Positions 35,856 to 43,898 of a stretch of 64,000 nt of DNA are shown one piece after another. Each line of letters opens with the position of its first letter. Position 1 is the stretch's first letter. The notes under the pieces are model-generated. The model made no database searches. It saw only the letters and a program-made list of their open reading frames with translations, and was not told the origin of the DNA. The DNA is taken from contig RZUM01000010.1 of assembly GCA_004193205.1 (NCBI GenBank), positions 124,001 through 188,000 of the forward strand, written 5' to 3'. The stretch comes from Gordonia sediminis (GTDB taxonomy: Bacteria; Actinomycetota; Actinomycetes; Mycobacteriales; Mycobacteriaceae). The translations under genes were made by a program, and so were the position numbers.

Positions 35856-35864
35856 AAAGTCTCG
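35856..35864. repeat. 9-bp target-site duplication, left copy
   Basis: AGTCTCGAA directly abuts the left inverted repeat of the insertion sequence; the same nine bases abut the right inverted repeat at 37787-37795. This marks an insertion with a 9-bp duplication. Confidence 0.75.
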
Positions 35865-35928
35865 AAGGGTGTGCGTCAGATTTGTAGGTGACTGGCCGGT
35901 AGGCCGGGTTCGGCCGCGGTGAGGCTGG

Positions 35929-37179
35929 TCAGGCGATGTTGGTCTGGTTGTGGGGGTGGGTCCAGATGGTGTCGAAGCGGTTGCTGGCTTGCAGGCTGCG
36001 CAGGGCGATGATGCCGGTGGCGCCAGGGATGTTCCAGTGCATGCCGGATTGTTTGAGGCGGGCGCCGATGACGGTTTTGCAGCCTGCTTCCACGACGCCG
36101 GAGCCGACGAACAGGCCGAGGTCGCGGAAGTAGCCATACCGCATGCGGTGGGCGTTGGTGGTGAAGTAGCCCAACGCTTTTGCGGTGCTGGCGGCGAGTG
36201 TGGGGTCGAGTGTGGGCAGCAGGGTTTCGGTCGTGGTGACCAGGTGTTCGATGTCGCCGGTGTCGAGGTCGGCCAGGCGGGCCTGGAGCCACTGATCGTG
36301 GTCGGGGCCGAGGGGGTCGGTGAGCAGATCCGCGAGGGCGTGGAGGTGTTCGCGGGCGTGGTAGAGGTCGACGATGGGGGTGGCGTGCGGCCACCTGGCG
36401 GTGGCGAGGTTCCAGATCCAGGCGGCGCCGTCGCCGAGGACGACGAGTTGACGGATCTGCTCGGCGCCGCGGCGGGTGGCTTCGGCGGCGGCCAGGGGTG
36501 CGAAGTCGCCGACGGTGGCGAAGCTGGCGACGTAGCTGGTGGAGTCGGGGTCACGAATCGGTCGGCCCTCGTCATCGACGGCGGTTTGGGTGAACACGGC
36601 GGCCAGTTTCACCTCGCGGGTGTGGGCGCGGCCGTCGGGTCCCTTACCGGCGCGTCCGGCGACGGCGGCAGCGGTCATGGGGACGCCGGTGCCGTCGATG
36701 GCGATGTAGAGCTTGTCGGGCACCGGCTGTTCGGCGGGTGTCAGGACGGTGACCTCGCCGCGGCAGATGGCGGCCGATTCGCGGGTTTGGCGGTCGGCGG
36801 CAGCGGCCCCGTCGGTTTCGGCGGAACGTTCGATACGTTTGGTGCCCAGCCTGATTCCGGCCAGCTCGGCCAGCAGGGTGGAGGCGGCGGCGAACGGGGC
36901 GGCTGCGGCGGCGACCGCGGTGATCTTGCGGAGCCCGGGTGACAGGGAGGCGTCGGCGACGCCGAGTTCGTCATCACGCGGGAGCACGCCGTGGCCGCAG
37001 TCGGCGCAGTGGTAGTAGCCGCGGCGCACGGTGACCGCGCCGAGCACGGTGGTGATCGTCTTGGTGCGGTAGCCGACGAAGCGGGCGCTGTGCCCGTCAC
37101 CGCAGTCCACGCGAGGGCCGCGGTAGCCGCCGTCGGCACCCAACAACTGCTCGAGCAGACTGGCTCCGATCTGGGTCAT
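35929..37179 (-). CDS. ISKra4-family transposase, catalytic part
   Basis: 416 residues from ATG 37179; the same frame is open further upstream to about 37320 and encodes ITEQITTQIAAEIDRLA and onward, so the natural product is probably a fusion with the preceding frame by -1 slippage. A zinc-ribbon-like YYHCADCGHG lies near residue 57. The catalytic triad candidates are the Asp in YIAIDGTGVPM (about 155), the Asp in VVLGDGAAWIWNLA (about 250) and the Glu in VGSGVVEAGCKTVIGARL (about 375), as in ISKra4 enzymes. The end is intact, so the element may still be active. Confidence 0.88.
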   Translation of the reverse strand: MTQIGASLLEQLLGADGGYRGPRVDCGDGHSARFVGYRTKTITTVLGAVTVRRGYYHCADCGHGVLPRDDELGVADASLSPGLRKITAVAAAAAPFAAASTLLAELAGIRLGTKRIERSAETDGAAAADRQTRESAAICRGEVTVLTPAEQPVPDKLYIAIDGTGVPMTAAAVAGRAGKGPDGRAHTREVKLAAVFTQTAVDDEGRPIRDPDSTSYVASFATVGDFAPLAAAEATRRGAEQIRQLVVLGDGAAWIWNLATARWPHATPIVDLYHAREHLHALADLLTDPLGPDHDQWLQARLADLDTGDIEHLVTTTETLLPTLDPTLAASTAKALGYFTTNAHRMRYGYFRDLGLFVGSGVVEAGCKTVIGARLKQSGMHWNIPGATGIIALRSLQASNRFDTIWTHPHNQTNIA

Positions 37180-37262
37180 CGCGGCCCGGATCGCGGTCTC
37201 GACCGTGGCCAGGTCTGCATCGGTGCGTCCCAGTCCGGCGGTGGCCAGACTGGCGAGGCGGT

Positions 37263-37697
37263 CTATTTCGGCGGCGATCTGCGTCGTGATCTGTTCGGTG
37301 ATCTGGGCGAGGGGCCCCCTTTTTCGGCCTGTGTCGAGGCCGGCGCGACAGGGACCTCGCCACCGGGTGGGCGGGCCTCGCAGATCGCTTCGTTGACCGC
37401 CACGATCTGTTCGGACACATCAGCGAACCGCTGGTAGTTGGCGATCTCGGCGCGCACCTTGTCCACCTCCTCCGGCGCCAGTTGCCGGCCTTTGGTGCGC
37501 CGCCCGGACACCGTGCGCGTCCACAGATAGCGGGGTCCGTGACCGGGATGATCCGGCCGGGCGCAGGCGCAATTCGGTTTGCCGCAGCGGCGATAGTTCT
37601 CGCTGACCGATCCCCGCCGGAAATCGCCGGTCGCCGCCAACTGCGCGAACAACTGTTCTCGTGCTGCTTCCAACTCCTCCAACGACCGATCAGCCAC
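37263..37697 (-). CDS. ISKra4 first reading frame (DUF6788-like)
   Basis: About 144 residues. The middle carries SVSENYRRCGKPNCACARPDHP and GPRYLWTRTVSGRRTKGR, as in DUF6788 proteins that accompany ISKra4 transposases. Its 3' end runs through A5G5C4 (37311-37324), where G-GGC-CCC forms a canonical -1 slippery heptamer, and stops at 37263. Slippage there joins it to the catalytic frame. I favour GTG 37697 with GGAG upstream over a TTG at 37709. An 8-bp inverted repeat (CTGGTTGT/ACAACCAG, 37711-37733) lies over the presumed promoter. Confidence 0.75.
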   Translation of the reverse strand: MADRSLEELEAAREQLFAQLAATGDFRRGSVSENYRRCGKPNCACARPDHPGHGPRYLWTRTVSGRRTKGRQLAPEEVDKVRAEIANYQRFADVSEQIVAVNEAICEARPPGGEVPVAPASTQAEKGGPSPRSPNRSRRRSPPK

Positions 37698-37786
37698 CAC
37701 CCACTCCAATCTGGTTGTTTACTACACAACCAGACTATCGGCCCACCAGCAACAACAGAGGTCACCTACTTACGTGTCGCACACCC

Positions 37787-37795
37787 AGTCTCGAA
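37787..37795. repeat. 9-bp target-site duplication, right copy
   Basis: AGTCTCGAA, identical to 35856-35864, immediately outside the right inverted repeat. Confidence 0.75.
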
Positions 37796-37836
37796 GGGCG
37801 CGCGTCAGATTTGTAGGTGACTGGTGAGTAGGTCGG
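37796..37836. repeat. orphan IS end resembling the left terminus
   Basis: Directly after the right target duplication, about 29 bases starting GGGCGCGCGTCAGATTTG repeat the left IS end with two differences and then diverge. No second transposase follows. It is probably the remnant of an older related element beside which the present copy inserted. Confidence 0.6.
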
Positions 37837-37968
37837 CGTGAGTGTTGGTGGTGGCGGCGAGTGCGGGCCCGAGTGTCTCGGTGCACAGGATACGAGACGG
37901 GCGGGTTGCGCTCTGTCGCGCTGCACGCAGCAGAACGCAACCTCGACGATCGGTGTCCCGTTTCGGCG
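37837..37968. other. short spacer, nothing recognised
   Basis: About 130 bases between the orphan IS end and the secreted-protein gene. I see no reading frame or structure to report. Confidence 0.4.
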
Positions 37969-38580
37969 CTACGGCGTGTTGATCCAGTTCAGGATCGCCT
38001 GTCCGGCTTGCGGGTCACCGTTGTTGATCCCGATGACGGCACCGATCGCCGCACCGACACCGGCTCCCCCGGGGCAGCCGACGAGGAACACGCAGCCGAT
38101 GATCAACCCGGCAATGGCGCCGATCGCGGTCGCGACACCGCCACCACGGTTCCACCCGTTGTTGATGTGCCAGATCATCTGCTGATAAGCGCGGTCCTTC
38201 TTGGCGGACGCCGGGTGCATGCCTGCCGCGATCGCGGCGCGTGCCTGCGGGGTGAGAATCGGTGTCAAGGTTGCGGTCGTCCGATCCGCACTCACCGTCG
38301 TCCGTAGTGGAACCTGAACCCCGTTGAGGGGAATCGTCAGGTCGACGCGGTCGAGGACATTCCCTCGACGGTCGAGCACGATCAGGGCGTTCGCGTCCGA
38401 CGCCGTGACGAAGGTCGCGTTGCGAAGCATCGAGATGATGGTCTTCCCATCCGCTGATGCCTTGGTGAGCTGGCTGGGCACGCTGGAGAGCGGTGCGCCG
38501 TTGGCGGTGCCGGCGGCGATTGTGAGAACCGACGCGGCGACGAGCGCGATGGTCACGAGGACGAGTCTTAGAAGTTTCAT
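37969..38580 (-). CDS. small secreted protein with glycine-rich hydrophobic C-terminus
   Basis: 203 residues. A signal peptide (MKLLRLVLVTIALVAASVLT, cleavage near ANGAP) is followed by a beta-rich-looking part with FVTASDANALIVLDRRGNVLD and PLRTTVSADRTTATLTP. The last third has a hydrophobic Gly/Ala segment with two Cys (GLIIGCVFLVGCPGGAGVGAAIG), which could insert in a membrane. Similar-looking exported proteins are common in Gordonia, Rhodococcus and Nocardia, but I cannot name a function. The ATG is at 38580; longer frames upstream are not protein-like. Confidence 0.75.
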   Translation of the reverse strand: MKLLRLVLVTIALVAASVLTIAAGTANGAPLSSVPSQLTKASADGKTIISMLRNATFVTASDANALIVLDRRGNVLDRVDLTIPLNGVQVPLRTTVSADRTTATLTPILTPQARAAIAAGMHPASAKKDRAYQQMIWHINNGWNRGGGVATAIGAIAGLIIGCVFLVGCPGGAGVGAAIGAVIGINNGDPQAGQAILNWINTP

Positions 38581-38702
38581 TGTGGACCCGATTCGAGTTG
38601 TGGACGATGCGGTTGAGGCCCCCCGGTAACCGTAGCGCCTCGACGAGGCCCGAAACGGTAACGACGGTCGGATTGACACCTTTCGAGGTACGAGGGACCC
38701 GT

Positions 38703-39494
38703 TCAGGCGGCCACCGCCGCCCAGCGCCCGTCGGCCCGTCGGACCACGACGTCGTGGTCGAAGCATCGGCTGATCGTCGACGAGGTGAGTGCCACGTCGA
38801 CCGGCCCGGCCGCGACCACACGGCCTTCGCGCAGCAGCATCGCGTGGCTGGTGCTCGTGGGCAGATCCTCGAGGTGGTGGGTCACCAGAACGCTCGCGAG
38901 ATTTGGTACCTCAGAACGCAATTGGTCGATCCCGGTGAGCAGCTTCTCGCGGGCCGCGAGGTCGAGTCCGGTCGCCGGCTCATCGAGGAGCAGGAGTGCG
39001 GGACGCGGCATCAGTGCCCGCGCGATCAGCGTGCGGCCGCGTTCGCCTTGACTCATCACCGGCCACAGTGATTCCCGGCGTGCCGTCATGCCGAGCAGTT
39101 CGAGCAGTTCGTCGGCATGACGGTGCTCGGCCTCGGTGTAGTGATGGCGGCGGTCGAGTTCGGGGGTGCTGGTCAGGCCGGTGAGCACCACCTCGTGGGC
39201 GGTGAGCGGGATGTCGATACGCCACCGCGGATCCACGTGCCCGATGTGTGTGCGCAACTCGCGCATGTCCACCCGACCGAGGCGTTTGCCCAGCACATCG
39301 ACCGTGCCGGTGGTGGGGTGTCCACGCGCGCCGAGGATGGCCATCAGGGTGGACTTGCCGGCGCCGTTCGGGCCCAGCAGCGCCCAGTGCTCACCGGCGG
39401 CGACCTGTAGGTTCACCTCGTGCAGCAGGCGGCGGCCGGAGCGGACGACGTCGATCGACACGGCGTCGAGCAGGGCGGGGGGATTGGGCCCCAT
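38703..39494 (-). CDS. ABC transporter ATP-binding protein (stand-alone)
   Basis: A 263-residue ABC ATPase: Walker A GPNGAGKST near residue 40, Walker B ALLLLDEPATGLD near 175, and the H-loop in VTHHLEDLP. The signature is the unusual MSQGERGR instead of LSGGQ. No permease gene adjoins it, so it may serve a distant transporter or act as a soluble ABC protein similar to molybdate-type YlmA/ModF ATPases. Its ATG shares one base with the pmmB stop, so it is coupled to that gene. Confidence 0.85.
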   Translation of the reverse strand: MGPNPPALLDAVSIDVVRSGRRLLHEVNLQVAAGEHWALLGPNGAGKSTLMAILGARGHPTTGTVDVLGKRLGRVDMRELRTHIGHVDPRWRIDIPLTAHEVVLTGLTSTPELDRRHHYTEAEHRHADELLELLGMTARRESLWPVMSQGERGRTLIARALMPRPALLLLDEPATGLDLAAREKLLTGIDQLRSEVPNLASVLVTHHLEDLPTSTSHAMLLREGRVVAAGPVDVALTSSTISRCFDHDVVVRRADGRWAAVAA

Positions 39495-41116
39495 CACCGG
39501 CCCCGCTCCGGCAGGTCGGCGGCGATGTCGGCGGCCAGTGTGCGCAGGTGGGCGGTGGTCTCCTCGACATCGGGCCGCCCGGCCGGGGCGACGACCTCGA
39601 TGTAGTACTTCAGTTTCGGTTCGGTACCCGACGGACGTGCGATGACCCGCACGGTGGTGCCGTCGGCGCAGGTACCGGTCAGCCGGACCGCATCGGTGCG
39701 CAGGGCGTCGGTGCGGGTGGCGTAGTCGTGCGCCTCGACGGCGCCGCCGGCCAGACGCGCCGGCGGGGTCCGGCGCAGGCCCGCCATGAAATCGGTGATC
39801 TGGTCGAGGTCGGTGACCCGGATGGATCGCGCCGCGGTGACATGCACGCCGTGGGCCACGGCGAGGTCGTCGAGCGCCGCGGACAGATCGGACTTCATGG
39901 CGACCCGGTGCCGGGTCAGCATCGCGGCCACGACGGCCGCGCCGATTCCGTCCTTGTCGCGGACCGCGGCGGGGTCCACGCAGTGCCCGATCGCCTCCTC
40001 GTAGGCGTACAGCAGGGGCTCGCCCGCCCGCACCAACCACTTGAAGCCGGTCAGCGTGGTGACGTGCCGTGCGCCGGCGGCCTCGGCGACCGCACCCAAC
40101 AAGGAACCCGACACGATCGTGCTGGCCACCACCGGGTTGGTCAGGGTCGTGGTCGCCAGCAGATGGGCGCCAAGCAGCGCTCCCGTCTCGTCGCCGGTCA
40201 GCATGCGCCACCGGCCGTGCACCCGGGTGCCGATCGCGCAGCGGTCGGCGTCGGGGTCGAGGGCGATCGCGATATCCGCATCGACGCGTTGCGCCAGTGC
40301 CAGCACCTGATCGGTCGCGCCCGGCTCCTCGGGATTCGGGAACGCGATGCTCGGGAAGTCGGGGTTGGGGGCGAACTGCCCGGCGACGACGTGGATGTCG
40401 TCGAAACCGGCGCGCCGCAACGCTGACAGCGCGATCCGGCCACCGACACCGTGGAGTGCGGTCAGCGCGATCCGCACCCGAGGGGTCGTCACGTGCCCGA
40501 ACCGCTCGACGAGGCGAGCGAGATAGCGGTCCGTGTTGCGCACGCTGCGGTCATCCGGCGACACCGGCCGTCGCGCAACGGTGTTCGCACCCGGCGCCGA
40601 TTCGATCAGCCGTTCGATCTCGCGGTCGGCCGGTGGGATGATCTGCGCGCCCCCGGCGACGTAGACCTTGTAGCCGTTGTCGGCCGGAGGATTGTGGGAG
40701 GCGGTGACGGCCACCGCCGCCACCGCGCCGGTGTCCCGGCAGGCGAACGCGACGAGCGGCGTCGGCGTGGTGCCCGCCAGAACGATGACGTCGAACCCTT
40801 GTGCGGCAAGGACTTCCGCGGTGGCCCTGGCGAATGCCCGTGAGCCGTGGCGGGCGTCGCGGCCCACCACGACGAGCGCGCCGCGATGTCCGTGATCGAT
40901 GAGCCACTGCCCGAGCGCCCAGGTGGCGCGGGTGACGACTGCGACGTTCATCCCGTTCGGCCCGGCGCGGACCGGCCCGCGCAACCCGGCGGTCCCGAAA
41001 TGCAGGTTCTCGGTGAACCTTTCGGCGAGCTGGTCGGGACTCAGGGCGGACAGTTCGGAACGCGAGGTCGGGTCCGGGTCGTCGGCGATCCAGTCCCCGG
41101 GGTCGATGACGGGCAT
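39494..41116 (-). CDS. pmmB: phosphomannomutase/phosphoglucomutase-family enzyme PmmB
   Basis: A 540-residue alpha-D-phosphohexomutase. The catalytic phosphoserine is in AVTASHNPPADNGYKVY near residue 145, the magnesium loop in ALDPDADRCAIG near 290, the sugar-binding loop in YAYEEAIGH near 370, and the phosphate site in RPSGTEPKLKYYIEV near 500. The family interconverts hexose (or pentose) 1- and 6-phosphates. Next to deoD a ribose/deoxyribose-phosphate role is also plausible. Starts 5 nt after deoD and is coupled to the ABC gene. Counterpart of Rv3308. Confidence 0.92.
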   Translation of the reverse strand: MPVIDPGDWIADDPDPTSRSELSALSPDQLAERFTENLHFGTAGLRGPVRAGPNGMNVAVVTRATWALGQWLIDHGHRGALVVVGRDARHGSRAFARATAEVLAAQGFDVIVLAGTTPTPLVAFACRDTGAVAAVAVTASHNPPADNGYKVYVAGGAQIIPPADREIERLIESAPGANTVARRPVSPDDRSVRNTDRYLARLVERFGHVTTPRVRIALTALHGVGGRIALSALRRAGFDDIHVVAGQFAPNPDFPSIAFPNPEEPGATDQVLALAQRVDADIAIALDPDADRCAIGTRVHGRWRMLTGDETGALLGAHLLATTTLTNPVVASTIVSGSLLGAVAEAAGARHVTTLTGFKWLVRAGEPLLYAYEEAIGHCVDPAAVRDKDGIGAAVVAAMLTRHRVAMKSDLSAALDDLAVAHGVHVTAARSIRVTDLDQITDFMAGLRRTPPARLAGGAVEAHDYATRTDALRTDAVRLTGTCADGTTVRVIARPSGTEPKLKYYIEVVAPAGRPDVEETTAHLRTLAADIAADLPERGR

Positions 41117-41121
41117 CGTCG

Positions 41122-41925
41122 TCAGAGTTCGGCGATGATCGAGGCCAGCAATTCGCCCATGCGGGCGGCCGATGCCCGCCCGACCTCGAGGACTTCGGTG
41201 TGGCTGAGTGGTTCTCCGGTCATCCCGGCGGCGAGGTTCGTCACCAGCGACATCGCGAGCACGTTCATGCCGGCCGCGCGTGCTGCGATGGTCTCGTGCA
41301 CGGTCGACATACCGACGAGGTCCGCGCCGAGGGTGCGCAGCATCCGGATCTCGGCGGGCGTCTCGTAATGCGGCCCCGGCAGCCCCGCATACACGCCCTC
41401 GGCCAGGGACGGGTCCGTGCCGCGGGCGATCTCGCGTAGTCGCGGCGAGTACGCGTCGACGAGGTCGACGAACTGTGCGCCGGCCAGCGGGGACCGCGCG
41501 GTGAGGTTGAGGTGGTCGGCGATGAGTACCGGCTGGCCGACCGTCATGTCGTCGCGGAGCCCGCCGGCAGCATTGGTCAGGACGATGGTGTGCGCGCCGG
41601 CGGCGGCCGCGGTGCGCACCGGGTGGACCACCCGCGCGAGGTGATGGCCCTCGTAGGCATGGATGCGCCCGAGCATGATCAGGACACGACGGTCGCCGAT
41701 GTGGACCGAGCGCACCGTGCCTCCATGGCCCGACGCACTGGGCGGGCTGAAGCCGGGGATCGAGGCCATCTGCAGGGTTGCGATCGGGGTCCCGAATGCG
41801 TCCGCGGCCGGGGCCCATCCGGAGCCGAGCACCACGGCGACGTCGTGGGCGGCGCAATCGGTCTCGGCGGCGATGGTCGCCGCGGCCGCGATGGCCGCGG
41901 CGTCGGCGTCGGCGGTGGGATCCAT
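41122..41925 (-). CDS. deoD: purine nucleoside phosphorylase
   Basis: A 267-residue trimeric-type PNP that cleaves inosine and guanosine with phosphate. [10 protein letters not shown] (phosphate loop), [37 protein letters not shown] and [13 protein letters not shown] are clear. This is the high-molecular-weight family member in sequence and length despite the mycobacterial gene name deoD. ATG 41925 is preceded by TAGGGT at 7 nt, indicating a leaderless mRNA. Divergent from the crotonase and upstream of pmmB in one unit. Confidence 0.95.
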   Translation of the reverse strand: MDPTADADAAAIAAAATIAAETDCAAHDVAVVLGSGWAPAADAFGTPIATLQMASIPGFSPPSASGHGGTVRSVHIGDRRVLIMLGRIHAYEGHHLARVVHPVRTAAAAGAHTIVLTNAAGGLRDDMTVGQPVLIADHLNLTARSPLAGAQFVDLVDAYSPRLREIARGTDPSLAEGVYAGLPGPHYETPAEIRMLRTLGADLVGMSTVHETIAARAAGMNVLAMSLVTNLAAGMTGEPLSHTEVLEVGRASAARMGELLASIIAEL

Positions 41926-41932
41926 GCGCCCA

Positions 41933-41938
41933 ACCCTA
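41933..41938 (-). promoter_or_regulatory. -10 element (TAGGGT) for deoD
   Basis: TAGGGT on the minus strand ends 7 nt before the deoD ATG with no ribosome site between, the leaderless pattern. It is 36 bp from the opposing crotonase -10. Confidence 0.6.
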
Positions 41939-41974
41939 GTGGTGCGTCTCGGACACACCACCAGTGCCAGACGA

Positions 41975-41980
41975 TAAGGT
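41975..41980 (+). promoter_or_regulatory. -10 element (TAAGGT) for the crotonase gene
   Basis: TAAGGT ends 6 nt before ATG 41987, again consistent with a leaderless transcript. No ribosome site is seen. Confidence 0.55.
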
Positions 41981-41986
41981 CGCTGC

Positions 41987-42685
41987 ATGCCGTTTCTCAC
42001 TTCCACCGGTGATGTGCACGAGCTCTACCTCGGCACGGAGGGCGTCGAACTCGACGAGGCCAACCCGGACAACCGCTTCCGGCTCGAGTGGCTGCAGTCC
42101 GTCGGCAGCCTGCTGGACCAGGTGGCGGCCGAGCCGGTCAAACCCCTGGTGATCACCGCCACCGGCAAGTTCTTCTCCAACGGCCTCGACACCGACTACA
42201 TCGCCGCGAACGCCAGCGGACTCCCGAGGTACCTCGACCGGGTCCACGAGCTCTACGTCAAGCTCCTCACGCTGCCGGTGCCGACGGTGGCCGCGATCAA
42301 CGGGCACGCCTTCGGGGCCGGCGCGATGCTGGCCCAGTGCGTCGACGTGCGATTGATGCGCGCCGACCGCGGGTTCTGGTCGCTGCCCGAGGCGGCGCTC
42401 GGGATGCCGTTCACCCGCGGCATGGCCACCCTGCTGCGGACGCGTCTGCCCGACGCCGCCGCGACCGAGGCGATGCTGACCTCGCGCCGCTACGGCGCCG
42501 ACGACGCGGCCGCGGCCGGCATCGTCGAGGAGGCCCTGGATGCGGATCGACTCCTCGACCGCGCGCGGGAGATGGCCGCCGAACGGGCGCCACTCGCGGG
42601 ACCCAACCTGGGCCAGATCAAGGTCGGGCTGCGTCGCCCGCTCATCGCCGATCTCGAGACCCCAACCCCGGCGAACCTGTTGTGA
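41987..42685 (+). CDS. enoyl-CoA hydratase/isomerase family (crotonase fold)
   Basis: A 232-residue crotonase-fold protein, shorter than typical hydratases (about 255-260). Oxyanion-hole elements are in [14 protein letters not shown] near residue 60 and [13 protein letters not shown] near 105. The pair of catalytic Glu of true hydratases is not obvious; a single Glu lies in [11 protein letters not shown]. This pattern fits delta3-enoyl-CoA isomerases better. A role in fatty-acid oxidation is likely, the exact reaction open. It overlaps the amidohydrolase gene by 4 nt. Confidence 0.82.
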   Translation: MPFLTSTGDVHELYLGTEGVELDEANPDNRFRLEWLQSVGSLLDQVAAEPVKPLVITATGKFFSNGLDTDYIAANASGLPRYLDRVHELYVKLLTLPVPTVAAINGHAFGAGAMLAQCVDVRLMRADRGFWSLPEAALGMPFTRGMATLLRTRLPDAAATEAMLTSRRYGADDAAAAGIVEEALDADRLLDRAREMAAERAPLAGPNLGQIKVGLRRPLIADLETPTPANLL

Positions 42686-43839
42686 GCAGCATCATCGACA
42701 CCTGGTGGGCATCTCACGGCTCGGAGGTCGTGGGATGGCGTCGAAAGATCCATGCCCACCCGGAGTTGTCGCGCCAGGAGGTCAACACGACCGAACTCGT
42801 GATGGCGCAACTGACCGAGGCCGGACTGTATCCCCGCCGTCTGCCGCTCGGTACGGGTGTGGTGTGCGATCTCGGTCCGACCGGTCGGCCGCGCATCGCG
42901 TTGCGTGCCGACATGGACGCGCTGCCCATCGCCGAGCACACCGGTCTGCTCTACAGTTCGACGGTCGAGGGTGTATCCCACGCCTGCGGACATGACGCCC
43001 ACACCGCGATCCTGATCGGCGTGGCCCGTCTGCTCGCCGGGGTTGACGAACTGCCGGTCGGAGTCCGGCTGGTCTTCCAGCCCGCCGAGGAGGTCATGCC
43101 GGGCGGTGCCCTCGACGCGGTCGCGGCCGGCGTGATGAACGGCGTCAGCAGGATCTTCGCCCTGCACTGCGACCCGAAACTCCCGGTCGGCTCGGTCGGC
43201 CTGCGCGCCGGTCCGCTGACGTCGGCCGCCGATCACATCGACCTCCAGCTGCACTCGGCCGGCGGACACACATCGCGTCCACATCTGACCGGGGATCTCG
43301 TCTACGCGATGGGCACGGTCATCACCGGGTTGCCCGGCATCCTGTCGCGGCGGGTGGACCCGCGCTCGGGAACGATCATGGTGTGGGGCGCCGCACACGC
43401 CGGCAGCGCCGCCAACGCGATCCCCCAGGAAGGGCGGCTCTTGGGCACGGTGCGGACCGGTGACCACGGGAGCTGGGCCGAACTCGAACCGCTCGTGCGC
43501 AGCATGATCGGTGAATTACTGGCGCCGCTCGGCGTGCGCTATGACCTGTCGTATTTCCGCGGTGTCCCCCCGGTCGTCAACGACGAACAGGCGATTTCGA
43601 TGATGCGCGCCGCCGTCGCCGCGATCGGCCCGAGCGCCGTCGCCGACACCCCGCAGTCACCCGGTGGTGAGGATTTCTCCTGGTACCTCGAACACGTGCC
43701 GGGAGCCATGGGCCGACTGGGGGTGTGGGACGGGATCGGGCCGCAGGTCGACCTTCATCAGCCGAACTTCGTGCTCGACGAGCGCGCTCTCGAGGTCGGC
43801 GTGCGCACCCTCGCCGGCATCGTGCTCAACGGCATCTGA
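42682..43839 (+). CDS. M20-family amidohydrolase (AmiA1/AmiB1-like)
   Basis: A 385-residue metal-dependent amidohydrolase of the M20D type, which hydrolyses N-acyl amino acids or related amides. RRKIHAHPELSRQE opens it. Metal ligands are in VSHACGHDAHTAIL near residue 95 and FQPAEEVMPGGA near 130, with the catalytic Glu pair there, and a dimerisation domain follows. PGGEDFSWYLEHVPG closes the site. The GTG start overlaps the crotonase stop. The counterpart region in M. tuberculosis has two such genes (amiB1, amiA1), here only one. Confidence 0.88.
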   Translation: MSSIIDTWWASHGSEVVGWRRKIHAHPELSRQEVNTTELVMAQLTEAGLYPRRLPLGTGVVCDLGPTGRPRIALRADMDALPIAEHTGLLYSSTVEGVSHACGHDAHTAILIGVARLLAGVDELPVGVRLVFQPAEEVMPGGALDAVAAGVMNGVSRIFALHCDPKLPVGSVGLRAGPLTSAADHIDLQLHSAGGHTSRPHLTGDLVYAMGTVITGLPGILSRRVDPRSGTIMVWGAAHAGSAANAIPQEGRLLGTVRTGDHGSWAELEPLVRSMIGELLAPLGVRYDLSYFRGVPPVVNDEQAISMMRAAVAAIGPSAVADTPQSPGGEDFSWYLEHVPGAMGRLGVWDGIGPQVDLHQPNFVLDERALEVGVRTLAGIVLNGI

Positions 43840-43868
43840 GAACGGGCATCTGGGAACGGGCATCTGAG
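43828..43868 (+). repeat. three tandem 13-14-bp units across the amidohydrolase stop
   Basis: Units of the form AACGG(G)CATCTG(A/G)G at 43828, 43841 and 43855. The first contains the stop codon of the amidohydrolase gene. It looks like a slippage duplication of the gene end. Confidence 0.55.
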
Positions 43869-43898
43869 CGCCCGCGTCCGAGCACCGTGGGTCGCCTA

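Larger units (their letters stand above)
35865..37786 (-). mobile_element. ISKra4-type insertion sequence
   Basis: A 1922-bp element bounded by about 26-bp imperfect inverted repeats: 35865-35890 begins GGGTGTGCG and the complement of 37761-37786 begins the same, both ending GTAGGTGAC (roughly 21 of 26 matching). The 9-bp sequence AGTCTCGAA flanks both ends. It carries two overlapping-phase reading frames on the minus strand, a DUF6788-like first frame and an ISKra4-type DDE transposase. It looks structurally intact. It lies 147 bp upstream of the 13E12 pseudogene and disrupts no recognisable gene. Confidence 0.85.

Noticed and set aside
37263-37697. Independent host gene upstream of the transposase
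   Set aside because: It lies inside the inverted repeats and is in -1 phase with the transposase at a slippery tract, so it belongs to the IS.
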